64,000 bases of DNA from Donghicola mangrovi (GCF_013377535.1 NZ_JABCJE010000003.1:248001-312000); one strand, 5' to 3'. Counted from the first letter of the stretch, positions 42,727 to 53,852 are shown. Notes: generated by a model from the sequence alone, not told the origin. Made by a program: numbers and translations.

Positions 42727-43854
42727 ATGCGCGCAGAAGCACAGAACACCGTGGCCGAGATCGAAAAATCGCTGGAGCTGTTGCGCCAGCGCCTGAACTG
42801 GGACACCGCGCAACACCGGCTCGAGGAATTCAACGCCCGCGTCGAGGACCCGACCCTGTGGGACGATCCCGAGGCGGCCCAGAAGCTGATGCGCGACCGT
42901 CAGGTGCTGATCGACGCGATGGATGTCTACAAAGGCATCAAGCAGGATCTGGCCGACAACATCGAACTGATCGAGCTTGGCGAGATGGAAGAGGACGACG
43001 AGGTCGTCAAAGAGGCCGAGAAGTCCCTGAAAGAGCTGGCGAAAAGCGCCGCCCAAAAGGAACTCGAAGCTCTGCTGAACGGCGAGGCCGACAGCAACGA
43101 CACCTTCCTCGAGATCAACTCGGGTGCCGGTGGTACTGAAAGCTGCGACTGGGCCTCGATTCTGGCGCGCATGTACGTCCGCTGGGCCGAGAAGAAGGGC
43201 TACAAGGTCGAACTGCAGTCCATGTCTCCGGGCGAAGAAGCGGGCATCAAATCGGTGGTCTACAAGATCAGCGGCCACAACGCCTATGGCTGGCTGAAAA
43301 CCGAGAGCGGCGTGCACCGTCTGGTCCGCATTTCGCCCTACGACTCGGCGGCGCGTCGCCATACCTCGTTCAGCTCGGTCTGGGTGTACCCCGTGGTCGA
43401 CGACAACATCGAGATCGAAATCAACCCCAGCGAAATCCGCATCGATACCTATCGTTCGTCGGGCGCCGGTGGTCAGCACGTGAACACCACCGACTCGGCG
43501 GTGCGGATCACGCACATTCCGACCGGCATTGTTGTGACATCGTCTGAAAAGTCGCAGCACCAGAACCGCGATATCGCCATGAAGGCCCTGAAATCGCGTC
43601 TGTACCAGATGGAGCTGGACCGCCGGAACGCGGACATCAACGCCGCTCACGAAGCCAAGGGCGATGCGGGTTGGGGCAACCAGATCCGTTCCTACGTTCT
43701 GCAGCCCTACCAGATGGTCAAGGACCTGCGCACCGGCCACGAGACCTCGGATACCCAAGGGACGCTGGACGGCGATCTGGACGGCTTCATGGCCGCCACT
43801 CTGGCGCTGGATGTCAGCGGCAAATCGCGGGCCGAAGCGAACTTTAGCGAATAA
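42727..43854 (+). CDS. prfB: Peptide chain release factor 2, no programmed frameshift
   Basis: 375 aa. RF2 ends translation at UGA and UAA. The peptidyl-hydrolase GGQ is at 248-250 ([15 protein letters not shown]). The stop-codon-reading SPF motif of RF2 is SPY here (203-205, codon TAC 43339-43341) within [19 protein letters not shown]. The reading frame is continuous from ATG 42727, so the autoregulatory +1 frameshift of E. coli prfB is absent. ATAGGACGACG precedes the start. Own terminator follows. Confidence 0.95.
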   Translation: MRAEAQNTVAEIEKSLELLRQRLNWDTAQHRLEEFNARVEDPTLWDDPEAAQKLMRDRQVLIDAMDVYKGIKQDLADNIELIELGEMEEDDEVVKEAEKSLKELAKSAAQKELEALLNGEADSNDTFLEINSGAGGTESCDWASILARMYVRWAEKKGYKVELQSMSPGEEAGIKSVVYKISGHNAYGWLKTESGVHRLVRISPYDSAARRHTSFSSVWVYPVVDDNIEIEINPSEIRIDTYRSSGAGGQHVNTTDSAVRITHIPTGIVVTSSEKSQHQNRDIAMKALKSRLYQMELDRRNADINAAHEAKGDAGWGNQIRSYVLQPYQMVKDLRTGHETSDTQGTLDGDLDGFMAATLALDVSGKSRAEANFSE

Positions 43855-43860
43855 TGACAG

Positions 43861-43887
43861 GGCGGCCTTCGGGTCGCCTTTGTTTTT
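43861..43887 (+). terminator. Terminator of prfB
   Basis: GGCGGCC-TTC-GGGTCGCC hairpin (43861-43878, one mismatch) followed by TTTGTTTTT. Confidence 0.75.
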
Positions 43888-43984
43888 CTGGCCCCTCGAA
43901 TTGGTATAGCCAAAATACATCTTCGCGTCAGGCAAAGACGTGGGCTAGTCTCGCCTTTGGAGAATGAAGGGGAGGTCACGATCC

Positions 43985-44767
43985 ATGGACGCCATCCAGC
44001 CCGAGAGCAAGCTCGGAGCACCTGAACTGGCAACAGCCCGCATGGCGGATATCACTTTGGCGATCCGTCGCGGCATTCAGGATTTCCGGCGCTCGCCTGT
44101 GTACGGGCTGATCTTTGCGGCGGTCTATGTGGTGGTCGGCTGGATCATGAGTGCTATCACCATCGCCACGGGGCAGACCTATTGGCTGGTGCTGGCGGTG
44201 ATCAGCTTTCCTTTGCTGGGCAGCTTTGCGGCGGTGGGCCTGTATGAAACCTCGCGGCGGCTCGAGTTCGGGCTGGCGATGGACTGGCACCGCATCTTTG
44301 GCGTGGTCAAAGGGCAGGGGAGCCGCCAGTTGCCGTGGCTGAGCGCCGTGGTGGTGATCATCTTCCTGTTCTGGTTCTTTCTGGCGCATATGATCTTTGC
44401 GCTGTTCATGGGTCTGAGCACGATGACCAACGTCTCCAGTTCCATGCAGGTGTTTCTGACGCCGAACGGGCTGATGATGCTGGGGGTGGGTTCGGTCGTC
44501 GGGGCCGTCTTTGCCATGCTGATCTTTGCGATCACCGTGGTGGGCCTGCCGATGGTGGTGGACCGCGATGTGGACTTCGTGACAGCGATGATCAGCAGCT
44601 TCGAGGTCGTGGTGCAGGCGCCGGTGCCGATGTTCGCGTGGGCGGCCATTGTGGCGCTCTCGACCTTTGTGGCGATGCTGCCGGGCTTTGTGGGGCTGTT
44701 TCTGGTGCTGCCGGTGCTGGGGCACGCCACGTGGCACCTGTACCGGATTCTTAGCAACAACGCCTGA
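43985..44767 (+). CDS. DUF2189 integral membrane protein
   Basis: 260 aa with six predicted membrane helices (for example [75 protein letters not shown]). The N-terminal [20 protein letters not shown] and the LYETSRRLE...DW segment define DUF2189, a family of unknown role often beside cytochrome oxidase genes. None is seen here. GGGGAGG precedes ATG 43985. Ends convergently with the bactofilin gene across a shared terminator. Confidence 0.88.
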   Translation: MDAIQPESKLGAPELATARMADITLAIRRGIQDFRRSPVYGLIFAAVYVVVGWIMSAITIATGQTYWLVLAVISFPLLGSFAAVGLYETSRRLEFGLAMDWHRIFGVVKGQGSRQLPWLSAVVVIIFLFWFFLAHMIFALFMGLSTMTNVSSSMQVFLTPNGLMMLGVGSVVGAVFAMLIFAITVVGLPMVVDRDVDFVTAMISSFEVVVQAPVPMFAWAAIVALSTFVAMLPGFVGLFLVLPVLGHATWHLYRILSNNA

Positions 44768-44789
44768 TCCCTAGGCCCCGCGCAAAAGA

Positions 44790-44815
44790 AAAGGCACCGC
44801 GATGCGGTGCCTTTG
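44790..44815. terminator. Bidirectional terminator between DUF2189 and bactofilin genes
   Basis: AAGGCACCGC (44791-44800) / GCGGTGCCTT (44804-44813), 10 bp with a 3-nt loop. On the minus strand TTTTCTTTTG follows, so it is strongest for the bactofilin transcript. Confidence 0.85.
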
Positions 44816-44866
44816 GCGTTTCAACCCATCCACGCGCCCGAGTGGCCAGGGCGCAGATGCAAGCGA

Positions 44867-45346
44867 TTATGCGTTGCTGTCGGGGCCGGTGATGCGCTTG
44901 GCGCCAGCAGTCGAGAGGGGATCGTCCTGACGCTGTACCGAACCTTCGAAGTGCGCACCGCTTTCGATCGCGATGGTCTTGTGGATGATGTCACCCTCAA
45001 CACGAGCAGACGAGGTCAGACGCACCTTGAGGCCACGAACGCGGCCCACAATACGGCCATTGATCACGACGTCATCGGCAACCACTTCGCCTTTGATGGT
45101 GGCGGTTTCGCCAACGGTCAGCAGGTGTGCGCGGATATCACCGTCAACGGTGCCCTCGACCTGAACGTCACCGGTGGTGCGGATATTGCCTTCTACATGC
45201 AGATCCGACGACAGTACCGATGCCGGCGGCTTCGCCTTGGTCACGGGTGCCTTGAAATCGGTCTTCTCAGCAGGAGCGGGAGTCGGTGCCGGAGTTTCGG
45301 TGGCCTTGGGGCCGGGTTCGTTGATCTTGCTCTTAGAAAACATCAT
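44867..45346 (-). CDS. Bactofilin
   Basis: 159 aa. A Pro/Ala-rich disordered N-terminus (about 1-40) leads to the right-handed beta-helix bactofilin domain (about 42-140) made of short Val/Gly/Asp repeats (SDLHVEGNIRTTGDVQVEGTVDGDI, LTVGETATIKGEVVADDVVINGRIVG). Bactofilins polymerise without nucleotide and position wall enzymes. The start overlaps the M23 peptidase stop by 14 bp; ATG 45343 is equally possible. This coupling to an M23 enzyme is a known shape-determining pairing. Confidence 0.92.
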   Translation of the reverse strand: MMFSKSKINEPGPKATETPAPTPAPAEKTDFKAPVTKAKPPASVLSSDLHVEGNIRTTGDVQVEGTVDGDIRAHLLTVGETATIKGEVVADDVVINGRIVGRVRGLKVRLTSSARVEGDIIHKTIAIESGAHFEGSVQRQDDPLSTAGAKRITGPDSNA

Positions 45347-46667
45347 TAGCAGCCTTGATATATACCATCGGGTTTACGGCTTTGCCCCCGACGCGCACCT
45401 CGTAATGCAGGTGTACGCCGGTCACGCGCCCTGAAGCTCCCATATCACCGATACGGTCACCACGCGAGACCCTTTGCCCGACGGTCACGTTAAGTTTGGA
45501 CAAGTGGGCATATCTTGTCTCGATACCAAATTCGTGCTGGATTTTAACCAAACGACCATAACCAGACGCCCAGCCCGCATGGATTACTACGCCATCGGCG
45601 GTCGCGTAAAGCGGCGTTCCGGTGGGACCGGCAAAATCTACACCGGCGTGCATCCGGCGACCGCCTGTTTTGGGGTCGCGGCGGATGCCAAAGCCACTGG
45701 TGAAACGGAACGCGGATTTCACCGGAACCGCAAAGGGCGCCTTTTCAGCGGCCATGCGGTAGATGTTCAGCATGTCCAGCTGTTCCAGCAGACGGTTTGC
45801 GCGGTCGATCTCGTGGGTGTGCTGCTCTTCTTCGGGACCAAAGCTGAGCGGCATCAGCGGACCGCCCTGACCGGAGTACCGGTTGCGGATCTGGTTGATG
45901 ATGGCGTCAGGGTTCATACCGGCCGAACGGAACATCTTGTTCAGCGGCTCGACCGAGACGGTCATCGCTTCTTCAAGTTGGCGGAACACTCGGTCGTTCT
46001 GGTCGCGCATCAGCTTCAGCTGCATCGCGATCTCGTCGGCCTGCACCATGGCGTCGCGGGCCTCTTGGGCTTTGGCGTCACGCTCGGCGGCGGTTTCCGA
46101 CAGGGCGACGGTCAGCGCATCGACGGCGCCGTTCACTTCGCTGCCCATGGGGATGGCGGCGCTGCCACCTTCGCCCTTCAGCGCGGCTTCCATGGCCTGC
46201 GCGCGCTCGGCCGCGGTGTCGCGTTCGGTCATGGCGCGGCGCAGGGTGTCCTGCACAACGGTCAGGCCGGTCTCGAGTTCGCGGCGGCGGTCTTCGGAGC
46301 CCAGAAGCTGGGTCTGCATGACCGAAATCTGTTGAAGCGCGAGGTTGAAGCGTTCCTGTGCGGCCGAGGCTTCTTCGGCACGCATGTCGCGTTCCAGCGC
46401 CAGACGGTTCAGGCGATCTTCGTAGTTTTCCTGTTCGCGCTGCACCTGCGCCCGCACGTTGCCCGAACCGATACTGTCCATCAGCAGGATCGAGGTCGAG
46501 ATGGCGGCCCATGACATGATCAAGGCCAAGCCACCCAATGCGGTAATCTGGGTCAGCGGGGTCAGGCGGATAAAGCGGGTTTCATTGTCCGAACGCAAAA
46601 ATACCCGGCGTTCCGGAAACACATTGCCGAAGCGTGTTTCGATAAAGCGGTTAACGCGGCTTCTCAC
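45333..46667 (-). CDS. M23 peptidase with coiled coil, bactofilin partner
   Basis: 444 aa. Short cytoplasmic start, one membrane anchor (about 42-62; ITALGGLALIMSWAAISTSILL), a long periplasmic coiled coil (about 72-245), and a C-terminal LytM/M23 domain with zinc ligands in RRMHAGVDFAGP and GVHLHYEVRVG. It should cut peptidoglycan peptides or act as an amidase activator. The start is GTG 46667, giving RSRVNRFIETRFGNVFPERRV, preceded by GGGGACGATACCA. Co-transcribed with bactofilin, as in the Helicobacter and Caulobacter shape modules. Confidence 0.9.
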   Translation of the reverse strand: MRSRVNRFIETRFGNVFPERRVFLRSDNETRFIRLTPLTQITALGGLALIMSWAAISTSILLMDSIGSGNVRAQVQREQENYEDRLNRLALERDMRAEEASAAQERFNLALQQISVMQTQLLGSEDRRRELETGLTVVQDTLRRAMTERDTAAERAQAMEAALKGEGGSAAIPMGSEVNGAVDALTVALSETAAERDAKAQEARDAMVQADEIAMQLKLMRDQNDRVFRQLEEAMTVSVEPLNKMFRSAGMNPDAIINQIRNRYSGQGGPLMPLSFGPEEEQHTHEIDRANRLLEQLDMLNIYRMAAEKAPFAVPVKSAFRFTSGFGIRRDPKTGGRRMHAGVDFAGPTGTPLYATADGVVIHAGWASGYGRLVKIQHEFGIETRYAHLSKLNVTVGQRVSRGDRIGDMGASGRVTGVHLHYEVRVGGKAVNPMVYIKAANDVF

Positions 46668-46847
46668 TGGTATCGTCCCCTGGGTCGTGTACGTACGCCG
46701 ACACTCCACGAAGGCGTGACACGGGGATAAACCGGGGGCGCTTTTTGACGCAACCTTTTTGGCCCCGGACCCGCCGAGCGATGGCCGTATTATGCCATTT
46801 CGGCGGGAACCTGCCGATTTCTGGATCAGCGCAGTTGCAGGGCCGGA

Positions 46848-47675
46848 TCAGATTTCCGTGACCGAGCCTGTTTCCGTCAGCGGCCAGTAGAAATCCGGGG
46901 GGATTCCGGCCTCTGCGCGCTTTTCCTCGTTGAAGGGGGGCTTGAGGTGGCCATGGAAATATTTGCGCACCAGCTCGTGGAACACATCCTTGGGGTCCAG
47001 ATTCTCGCGCCCGCAGAGGAAGTGGAACCACTTGGACCCGAAAGCCACGTGACCGACCTCTTCGGAATAGATGACTTCCAGCGCCTCGACCGCGTCGGTG
47101 GCGTTTGCCTTGCGGAAAATCTCGATCATGCCGGGGGTCACGTCCAGCCCGCGGGCCTCAAGGACCATAGGCACCACGGCCAACCGGCCATGCAGGTCTT
47201 CGGCGGTATCCTCTGCGGCTTGCCACATGCCGGCGTGGGCGGGCAGGGCGCCGTAGTAGCTGCCCATCGCCTCGAGGCAGTTGCACACCAGATTGAAATG
47301 CTTTGATTCTTCGGCGGCGGATTTCACCCAGTCGTCGTAAAACCCCATCGGCATGGGCACATGGCCGAACCGCGCGATGATGTCCCAATGCAGGTCCACA
47401 GCGTTCAGTTCGATATGCGCCACCGCGTGCAGCAGCGCGATCCGCCCCTGAGGGCTGCCGGGGCGGCGGCGGGGCACATCGCGCGGGTCCAGAAGGTCGG
47501 GCTTGGCGGGGCGGGCAGGGCGCAAGGGCGGATTGGCGGTGCCCACGGGAATGGGAGTGCCAGCCTTGCGCGCGGCGAACCAGGCCTCTGCGTGCTGTTT
47601 CGAGATGCGGGTTTTCTCGCGTCCGTCACCGCAGGTCAGAACCTCGGTGGCCATGTCTGCCAGCGTTTTCGTCAC
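46848..47675 (-). CDS. DUF455 ferritin-like protein
   Basis: 275 aa. Helical protein with the metal-ligand-like pairs HAVAHIELNAVDLHWD, SAAEESKHFNLV and YSEEVGHVAFGSKW expected of a diiron ferritin-like fold, the hallmark of DUF455. Function is unknown; relatives have been called rhamnan synthesis or tRNA-modifying (MiaE-like) proteins without firm proof. The start is GTG 47675, overlapping the bcp stop as GTGA, after GAAGGC; ATG 47654 is an alternative. A link to peroxide defence is suggested by the coupling to bcp. Confidence 0.87.
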   Translation of the reverse strand: MTKTLADMATEVLTCGDGREKTRISKQHAEAWFAARKAGTPIPVGTANPPLRPARPAKPDLLDPRDVPRRRPGSPQGRIALLHAVAHIELNAVDLHWDIIARFGHVPMPMGFYDDWVKSAAEESKHFNLVCNCLEAMGSYYGALPAHAGMWQAAEDTAEDLHGRLAVVPMVLEARGLDVTPGMIEIFRKANATDAVEALEVIYSEEVGHVAFGSKWFHFLCGRENLDPKDVFHELVRKYFHGHLKPPFNEEKRAEAGIPPDFYWPLTETGSVTEI

Positions 47676-48133
47676 AGCGCCTTCACTGCCTCCAGTACCT
47701 CTTCGGCATGTCCGGGCACTTTGACCTTGGGCCAGATGCGGGCGATGGTGCCCGACGCGTCGATCAGCACCGTGGTGCGTTCGATGCCCATGTAGGTGCG
47801 GCCGTACATGTTCTTTTCCTTCCACACGCCGTAGCGTTCGCAGACGTCGCTGGCTTCGTCCGACAGCAGCGCGACCCTGAGGCCGTGCTTGTCGCGGAAC
47901 TTGTCGTGCTTGGCAACGGTGTCCTTGGAAATTCCCAGAACCACAGCGTTTGCGGCCCCGAAAGCGTCCGCATGTTCGGTGAACGCGATGGCCTCTTTGG
48001 TGCAGCCTGGGGTGTCATCCTTGGGGTAGAAATACAGAACCACGGCCTGTCCGCTGAGGCCGCTCAGCGAAACTTCGCCGCCACCATCACGGGGGAGTGT
48101 GAATTCGGGGGCTTTCGCGCCAACTTCAATCAT
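47672..48133 (-). CDS. bcp: Thioredoxin-dependent thiol peroxidase (Bcp/PrxQ)
   Basis: 153 aa. It reduces H2O2 and organic peroxides. The peroxidatic Cys44 is in KDDTPGCTKEA; the resolving Cys five residues later, present in E. coli Bcp, is absent (Ile), so this is an atypical or 1-Cys form, perhaps using Cys in SDVCERYG. ATG 48133 is 9 nt after AAGG; ATG 48139 is too close. Coupled to the DUF455 gene and divergent from the YhdP-like gene. Confidence 0.92.
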   Translation of the reverse strand: MIEVGAKAPEFTLPRDGGGEVSLSGLSGQAVVLYFYPKDDTPGCTKEAIAFTEHADAFGAANAVVLGISKDTVAKHDKFRDKHGLRVALLSDEASDVCERYGVWKEKNMYGRTYMGIERTTVLIDASGTIARIWPKVKVPGHAEEVLEAVKAL

Positions 48134-48180
48134 GGGCATATACCTTGGAGTTTGTTTGTTTCCGCGCAGTCTAGGGCCCG

Positions 48181-51100
48181 ATGACCAAAAAGAAAGAGAC
48201 CGAGGCAGCTGAATCCACAGAAAAAAACTCCGGCAAGGCCCGTGGCCACCGGAAGCTTTGGGTGTTTCTGACGGTCGTTTTGCTGGTGACGGTGGTGCTG
48301 CCGGTGGGCGGGGCGCTGTATCTGGTGGACCGTCCGCTGCGGGTGCCCGAATGGGCCGAAGTGCGGATCGAGAAGGCTTTGGCAGGGCAGGGCACCGGTG
48401 CCCGCGTGCAACTGGGTGAAATTTACCTGACCGTTGGCGCGGGGCTGCGCCCGTGGATTGATCTGCGGAACACCCGTATCCAGCAGGCCGATGGTGCGGC
48501 GCTGGCGCGGATCGCCGATATGAAGGTGAATATCGCGGGCCGCAGTCTGCTGCGCGGGGTGCTGGCGGCTGAACACATCGCGATCAACGGTCTGGTCATC
48601 GACCTGACGCGCGGACCCGATGGGACGTTCGAGCTGGCCTTCAGTTCCGCCGACGTGCCCGTGGATCAAAAGATGGACTTCCCCCATCTGATCACCGTTC
48701 TGGACGACGCGTTCTTTACCCCCGAGCTAGAGCCCCTGCGCACCGTCCAGCTGGACGGCGTGACCCTGCGCTATGTGGACCAGCGGGCCGAGCGGTCTTG
48801 GACGGTGGATGGCGGGCGTTTCTCGGTCGAGCGGGACGGGAATGATATCCACGCGGCCTCGGCCTTGACCCTGCTGACAGGGGGCGCGACCGCCGCCACG
48901 ATCGAGGGCAGCTATTGGCGCACCATCGGCGAGATGTCCGCGGATTTCGGGCTGACAGTCAGTGACCTGCTGGCACAGGATATCGCGACCCAAGCCCCTG
49001 CGTTGTCGTTCTTTTCTGCCTTGGATGCGCCCTTGTCGGGGTCGCTGCGCGGTCAGCTTGGGGACGATGGCGCGCTTGAGAACCTGAGCGCCTCGCTCTC
49101 GGTCGGGAAGGGCAGTTTGCGCCCCAATCAGGACGCCAAGCCGGTGCCCTTCAACAGCGCGCGCACCTATTTCAACTACGAGCCCGCCGCTGGGATGCTG
49201 CTGTTCGACGAAGTGTCGGTGGACAGTGACGGTATCAGCGGTCGGGCCGAAGGCAGCGCCCGCCTGATCACCGAGGATGGCAGCCCTTGGCCCCACGCGA
49301 TGATCGGGCAAGTGCGCCTGTCCGAGATCAACGCCGCCCCCGTGGGCGTCATGACCAAGGCGCTGGACATCAAACAGGCCGACGCCAGCTTCCGCCTGAG
49401 CATTCCCGATTTCCGTCTGGAATTGGGGCAACTGACCGTGCAGGTCCCCGAGGGCACCGCCAACGTTTCTGGTCATGTCGAGGCCGCAAAAGGCGGTTGG
49501 GCCATGAGCCTGCTGGCCGAAACCAAACAGGTAAAGCCCGCCGATGTTTTCGCCTATTGGCCCGATGGCAAGGACGCCAAGACCCGCGACTGGCTGAAAG
49601 ACAACATCACCGGCGGCATGTTGCACGACGTGCAGGTTCATCTGACCGCCGATCCGGGACAGAAGGTTCGCCACCATCTGGAGTTCGGCTTTGACGGAGC
49701 CGATCTGCGCTATGTGAACACCATGTCCCCGATCCGCGGGGCGGCGGGGCGAGCTGTGCTGGACAACACCCGCTTTGCCTTGCAGGTCGATCAGGGGCAG
49801 GTGCGCCCGAAAAAGGGCGGGCCGATCGACATCGCAGGCTCGCGCTATGAAATCCCGAAATTCGGCCGACCGCCCGAAGATGCCCGCGTTGACCTGAAGG
49901 GCAGCGGGACCGTGACCGCTTTCCTAAGCCTGATCGACGAAGAGCCGCTGGCGGTCATGTCCAAGGCGAACCTGCCGGTGACTTTGGCCGATGGTCGGGC
50001 CAGCGTGACAGGGACGATCCGCATTCCCTTTAAGCCCAAGCTTGGGCCGGACGATGTAAAGTACGACATCAAGGCAACCGTCCGCCAAGTGCGCACCGAT
50101 ACCCTGGTCAAGGATCACGTGCTGGCCGCCGACACCCTGTCCGTTCATGCCCGCCCCGAAGAGGTCAGCATCAGCGGCAAGGGCCGGTTCGATGCGCTGC
50201 CCTTCGACGGGACGTTCCGCCTGCCGAGGGGCGGTATCCCTGCGGTAAACGCCGATGTGGAGCTCAGCGAACGGGCGCTGGATACGTTGAATATCGACCT
50301 TGGCTCGGTGCGGGTTTCGGGCAAGGGAACCGGCACGCTGGACCTGAAGCTGCCTCCGAACAAGCCGATCGACTTCCGCCTGACCAGCGGTCTGCGTGGG
50401 GTCGGGGTGGGGCTGGACGCCCTTGGCTGGGCCAAGGCCAAAGCCGCCGAAGGCAAGCTGGATGTTTCTGGCAAACTGAACCCCTTGGCCGTGAACAACA
50501 TCGAATTCGAGGCCGCCGGTCTGTCGCTGAAGGGCAGTCTGTCCATGAACGCCGCCGATCAGGTGGCCGAGGTCAATCTGGCGCGCCTGCGGGCAGGGAA
50601 CTGGCTGGATTCGCGGGTCGATCTGGCCCTGCGCGGCGCGCGCCCTCCGATGATCGCCCTGACAGGGGGCTTGCTGGATATCTCCAAGATGCCAGAGACC
50701 AAACCCTCGAACGAAGAGGGCAGCCCGATCCGCCTGTCCGCCATGAAGGTCCGCGTGGCCAACAGCATCACCTTGCAGAAATTCAACGGGGATTTCGAGA
50801 CCACGGGCGGTCTGCGGGGCACATTCTCGGCACGGGTGAATGGCGGCGCGCCTGTTGAGGGGCTGGTTGCCCCCAGCCGCGACCGCACCGCCGTGCGCGT
50901 CACCAGCGAGGATGGCGGCGATGTCATGCGCGACGCGGGCATCCTGACCCAAGCCAATGGCGGTCAGATGGTGCTGACACTGACCCCCGCCAAAACCGCC
51001 GGCCAGTATGACGGCGTGCTGGGGATCACCAACACGCGCCTTTACGATGCGCCTGCGGTGACGGCCCTGTTGAACGCGGTCAGCGTGGTGGGCCTGCTGG

Positions 51101-51459
51101 ATCAGATGGCCAATGGTGGCATCTATTTTTCCAGCGTAGACGCCAAATTCCGCCTGACCCCCGAGCAGTTCATCCTGCAAGAGGCCAGCGCCGTCGGCCC
51201 TTCGATGGGGCTGTCGCTGGACGGGGTGATCGGGCTGGTCTCGGGGCGGATGGACCTGCAAGGCGTGCTGTCCCCGATCTATATGCTGAACGGCATCGGC
51301 GGTTTCCTGACACGTCAGGGCGAGGGGCTGTTCGGGTTTAACTTTACCCTCACGGGCTCTACCTCTGACCCGCAAGTCGGGGTCAATCCGCTTTCGGTCT
51401 TGACCCCCGGCATGTTCAGAGAGATTTTCCGCCGTCCTCCGCCAAAGGTAAGCCAGTGA
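48181..51459 (+). CDS. YhdP/AsmA-like giant membrane-anchored protein
   Basis: 1092 aa. Basic cytoplasmic start, one membrane anchor at 26-48 ([23 protein letters not shown]), then a very long periplasmic beta-rich region with DUF3971 in the middle and an AsmA-like C-terminal part ([53 protein letters not shown]). YhdP/TamB/AsmA proteins bridge the periplasm and move phospholipid to the outer membrane. Starts at ATG 48181, divergent from bcp with 47 bp between. Overlaps queA by ATGA. Lipid transport is family knowledge, not shown here. Confidence 0.9.
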   Translation: MTKKKETEAAESTEKNSGKARGHRKLWVFLTVVLLVTVVLPVGGALYLVDRPLRVPEWAEVRIEKALAGQGTGARVQLGEIYLTVGAGLRPWIDLRNTRIQQADGAALARIADMKVNIAGRSLLRGVLAAEHIAINGLVIDLTRGPDGTFELAFSSADVPVDQKMDFPHLITVLDDAFFTPELEPLRTVQLDGVTLRYVDQRAERSWTVDGGRFSVERDGNDIHAASALTLLTGGATAATIEGSYWRTIGEMSADFGLTVSDLLAQDIATQAPALSFFSALDAPLSGSLRGQLGDDGALENLSASLSVGKGSLRPNQDAKPVPFNSARTYFNYEPAAGMLLFDEVSVDSDGISGRAEGSARLITEDGSPWPHAMIGQVRLSEINAAPVGVMTKALDIKQADASFRLSIPDFRLELGQLTVQVPEGTANVSGHVEAAKGGWAMSLLAETKQVKPADVFAYWPDGKDAKTRDWLKDNITGGMLHDVQVHLTADPGQKVRHHLEFGFDGADLRYVNTMSPIRGAAGRAVLDNTRFALQVDQGQVRPKKGGPIDIAGSRYEIPKFGRPPEDARVDLKGSGTVTAFLSLIDEEPLAVMSKANLPVTLADGRASVTGTIRIPFKPKLGPDDVKYDIKATVRQVRTDTLVKDHVLAADTLSVHARPEEVSISGKGRFDALPFDGTFRLPRGGIPAVNADVELSERALDTLNIDLGSVRVSGKGTGTLDLKLPPNKPIDFRLTSGLRGVGVGLDALGWAKAKAAEGKLDVSGKLNPLAVNNIEFEAAGLSLKGSLSMNAADQVAEVNLARLRAGNWLDSRVDLALRGARPPMIALTGGLLDISKMPETKPSNEEGSPIRLSAMKVRVANSITLQKFNGDFETTGGLRGTFSARVNGGAPVEGLVAPSRDRTAVRVTSEDGGDVMRDAGILTQANGGQMVLTLTPAKTAGQYDGVLGITNTRLYDAPAVTALLNAVSVVGLLDQMANGGIYFSSVDAKFRLTPEQFILQEASAVGPSMGLSLDGVIGLVSGRMDLQGVLSPIYMLNGIGGFLTRQGEGLFGFNFTLTGSTSDPQVGVNPLSVLTPGMFREIFRRPPPKVSQ

Positions 51460-52505
51460 AACTAAGTGACTTCGATTTCCACCTGCCCGAAAGCCTGATC
51501 GCCACCCGTCCGGCCAAGCCCCGCAGTGCTTCGCGCCTGCTGGTGTCGCGCCCCGAGGGGCTGACGGACCTGCATGTCTATGACCTGCCGGATCTGTTGC
51601 AGGCAGGCGACCGGCTGGTGCTGAACGACACGCGGGTTATTCCCGCGCGCCTGTTCGGGCAACGCTGGCGGGACAGCGCCCAAGGCCGCGTCAGTGCCAA
51701 AATCGAAGTGACCCTGCTGGAGCCGCGCCCGAACGGGCAGTGGGCCGCGCTGGTCAAACCGCTGCGCAAACTCGGCGAAGGCGAATGGGTCGAGTTTTCG
51801 GCTGACCTCAAGGCGCAGCTTGTTGCGCGCGAAGAAGGGCAGGCGGTTCTGGAATTCAACCTGACCGGCGACGATTTCGATGCGGCGCTGGCCGAGGCGG
51901 GTGCGATGCCCTTACCTCCCTATATCGCCGCCAAACGTCCCGCCGACAGTCAGGACAAAGAGGATTACCAGACCGTCTGGGCCCGCAACACCGGCGCAGT
52001 GGCGGCCCCCACGGCCAGCCTGCACTTTGACCAGCCGCTTCTGGACAAGCTGGCGGCGATGGGCGTGGGCTTTACCTATGTGACGCTGCATGTGGGGGCG
52101 GGGACGTTCCTGCCGGTCAAGGTCGATGACGTGACCACCCACAAGATGCACTCTGAATGGGGCGAGGTCAGCGAAGCCGCCGCCGCCGAGATCGCCGCGA
52201 CCAAGGCCGCTGGCGGGCGTGTGATCCCCGTGGGCACCACCGCCCTGCGCCTGATCGAGACTGCGGCGCGTGACACCGGCGCGATACGTCCGTGGGCCGG
52301 TGATACGGACATTTTTATCTATCCGGGGTTCCAGTTCCGCGTTGCGGATGCCCTGATGACTAATTTCCACCTGCCCAAGTCGACTTTGATGATGCTTGTG
52401 TCGGCTCTTGTCGGTCGTGACCGGATTTTGGCCGCATACGACCATGCGATTTCGCAAGAATACCGTTTCTTTTCATATGGGGATGCCTCTCTGTTGATTC
52501 CCTAG
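51456..52505 (+). CDS. queA: S-adenosylmethionine:tRNA ribosyltransferase-isomerase
   Basis: 349 aa. It transfers the ribosyl part of SAM to preQ1-tRNA, giving epoxyqueuosine. Family blocks [74 protein letters not shown] and [16 protein letters not shown] are present. Coupled to the YhdP-like gene (ATGA overlap). It complements tgt at 18010. Confidence 0.95.
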   Translation: MKLSDFDFHLPESLIATRPAKPRSASRLLVSRPEGLTDLHVYDLPDLLQAGDRLVLNDTRVIPARLFGQRWRDSAQGRVSAKIEVTLLEPRPNGQWAALVKPLRKLGEGEWVEFSADLKAQLVAREEGQAVLEFNLTGDDFDAALAEAGAMPLPPYIAAKRPADSQDKEDYQTVWARNTGAVAAPTASLHFDQPLLDKLAAMGVGFTYVTLHVGAGTFLPVKVDDVTTHKMHSEWGEVSEAAAAEIAATKAAGGRVIPVGTTALRLIETAARDTGAIRPWAGDTDIFIYPGFQFRVADALMTNFHLPKSTLMMLVSALVGRDRILAAYDHAISQEYRFFSYGDASLLIP

Positions 52506-52601
52506 TCGGTGTGTCAGGGATTGAGGGCTTGCGATGTGCCCCCGATAGGGTCACCTTGGCTCTAAGCCCGCGAACTGAAACGCAAACTCTGGGAAGATGT
52601 G

Positions 52602-53852
52602 ATGCTACAGGTACTCGCCAGCGCATGGCCGCTACTGCTGGGTCTTTTGCTACTGATGGTTGGCAACGGGATGCAGGGGACCTTGCTGGGTCTGCGCGGT
52701 GCCTACGAAGGGTTCGGCACCTTCGAGATGTCTGTGGTCATGTCTGCCTATTTCTTGGGCTTTCTGGGCGGGTCGCGTATGGCCCCAGAAATGATCCGCC
52801 GTGTGGGGCACGTGCGCGTGTTCGCGGCGCTGGCCTCGACCGTGTCGGCGGTGCTGATCCTGTATCCGGCCTTCGCGCACCCTTGGGCATGGACGCTGGG
52901 GCGGGTGGCCGTGGGCTTCTGTTTTTCCGCCGTATATGTGACCGCCGAAAGCTGGCTGAATAACACCGCCACCAACGAAACCCGAGGGCAGGCGCTGTCG
53001 CTCTATATGCTGGTGCAGATCTTTGGTCTGGTCGCGGCGCAGGGTCTGGTGAACGTCGGCGATGTGGGGGGCTATCTGCTGTTCGTGATCCCGTCGGTGC
53101 TGGTCTCGCTGTCCTTTACGCCCATTCTGTTGTCGGTGAACCCGACCCCTGCGTTCGACCAGACGAAACCGATGACGCTTCGGCAGCTGTATAACATCTC
53201 GCCCTTGGGGTGCATGGGGATGTTCCTGCTGGGCGGCGTGTTCGCGGCGCAGTTCGGTATGGCCTCGGTTTTCGGTACCGAAGCTGGGCTAACCACCGGA
53301 CAAATTTCGATATTCATCTCGATGTTTTTTGCAGCGGCGCTGGTCGTGCAGTACCCCATCGGCTGGATTTCCGACCGAATGGACCGCCGTTTGCTGATCC
53401 TGATCCTGTCCGCCATCGGTGCGGCGGGGGCGGTTCTGGGCATGTTCTCGGGCAGCAATTTCACCTTGCTGCTGGTGGCGTCTGGCCTGATCGGGGCGGT
53501 CACGAACCCGCTTTATGCGCTGATGATCGCCTACACCAATGACTATCTCGAACCGCAGGATATGGCCGCGGCCTCGGGCGGTCTGGTGTTCATCAACGGC
53601 TTTGGCGCCATCGCGGGCCCCATCATTACCGGCTGGCTGATGGAGGTTTTTGGCCCTAACGGCTTCTTCCTGATCATCGCGTTTTTGCTGGTGGCGCTGG
53701 TGGCCTACGCGGCCTACCGGATGACCAAACGCGCGGCGCCGGCGGTTCAGGACTATGGCTCTTACTCGCCGGTTTACGCCACCGCGACCCAACTGGCAGT
53801 CGAGGCCGCGCTAGAGGATTCGACGGCCAATCCTGTGCACGAGGCTCACTGA
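52602..53852 (+). CDS. MFS transporter, YcaD-like
   Basis: 416 aa with 12 predicted helices. The start LLLGLLLLMVGNGMQGTLLGLRGAYEGFGTFEMSVVMSAYFLGFLGGS is characteristic of the YcaD-type branch; the loop 8-9 motif GWISDRMDRR is the MFS signature. Substrate unknown. ATG 52602 has GGGAAG upstream; GTG 52599 is one codon earlier. Same strand as queA, 96 bp later, so possibly the same transcript. Confidence 0.88.
   Translation: MLQVLASAWPLLLGLLLLMVGNGMQGTLLGLRGAYEGFGTFEMSVVMSAYFLGFLGGSRMAPEMIRRVGHVRVFAALASTVSAVLILYPAFAHPWAWTLGRVAVGFCFSAVYVTAESWLNNTATNETRGQALSLYMLVQIFGLVAAQGLVNVGDVGGYLLFVIPSVLVSLSFTPILLSVNPTPAFDQTKPMTLRQLYNISPLGCMGMFLLGGVFAAQFGMASVFGTEAGLTTGQISIFISMFFAAALVVQYPIGWISDRMDRRLLILILSAIGAAGAVLGMFSGSNFTLLLVASGLIGAVTNPLYALMIAYTNDYLEPQDMAAASGGLVFINGFGAIAGPIITGWLMEVFGPNGFFLIIAFLLVALVAYAAYRMTKRAAPAVQDYGSYSPVYATATQLAVEAALEDSTANPVHEAH

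Noticed and set aside
46770-46807. Nested hairpin (CCCGCCG/CGGCGGG) before the M23 peptidase gene as a terminator of DUF455
   Set aside because: No T-tract on either strand; more likely leader structure without clear meaning.
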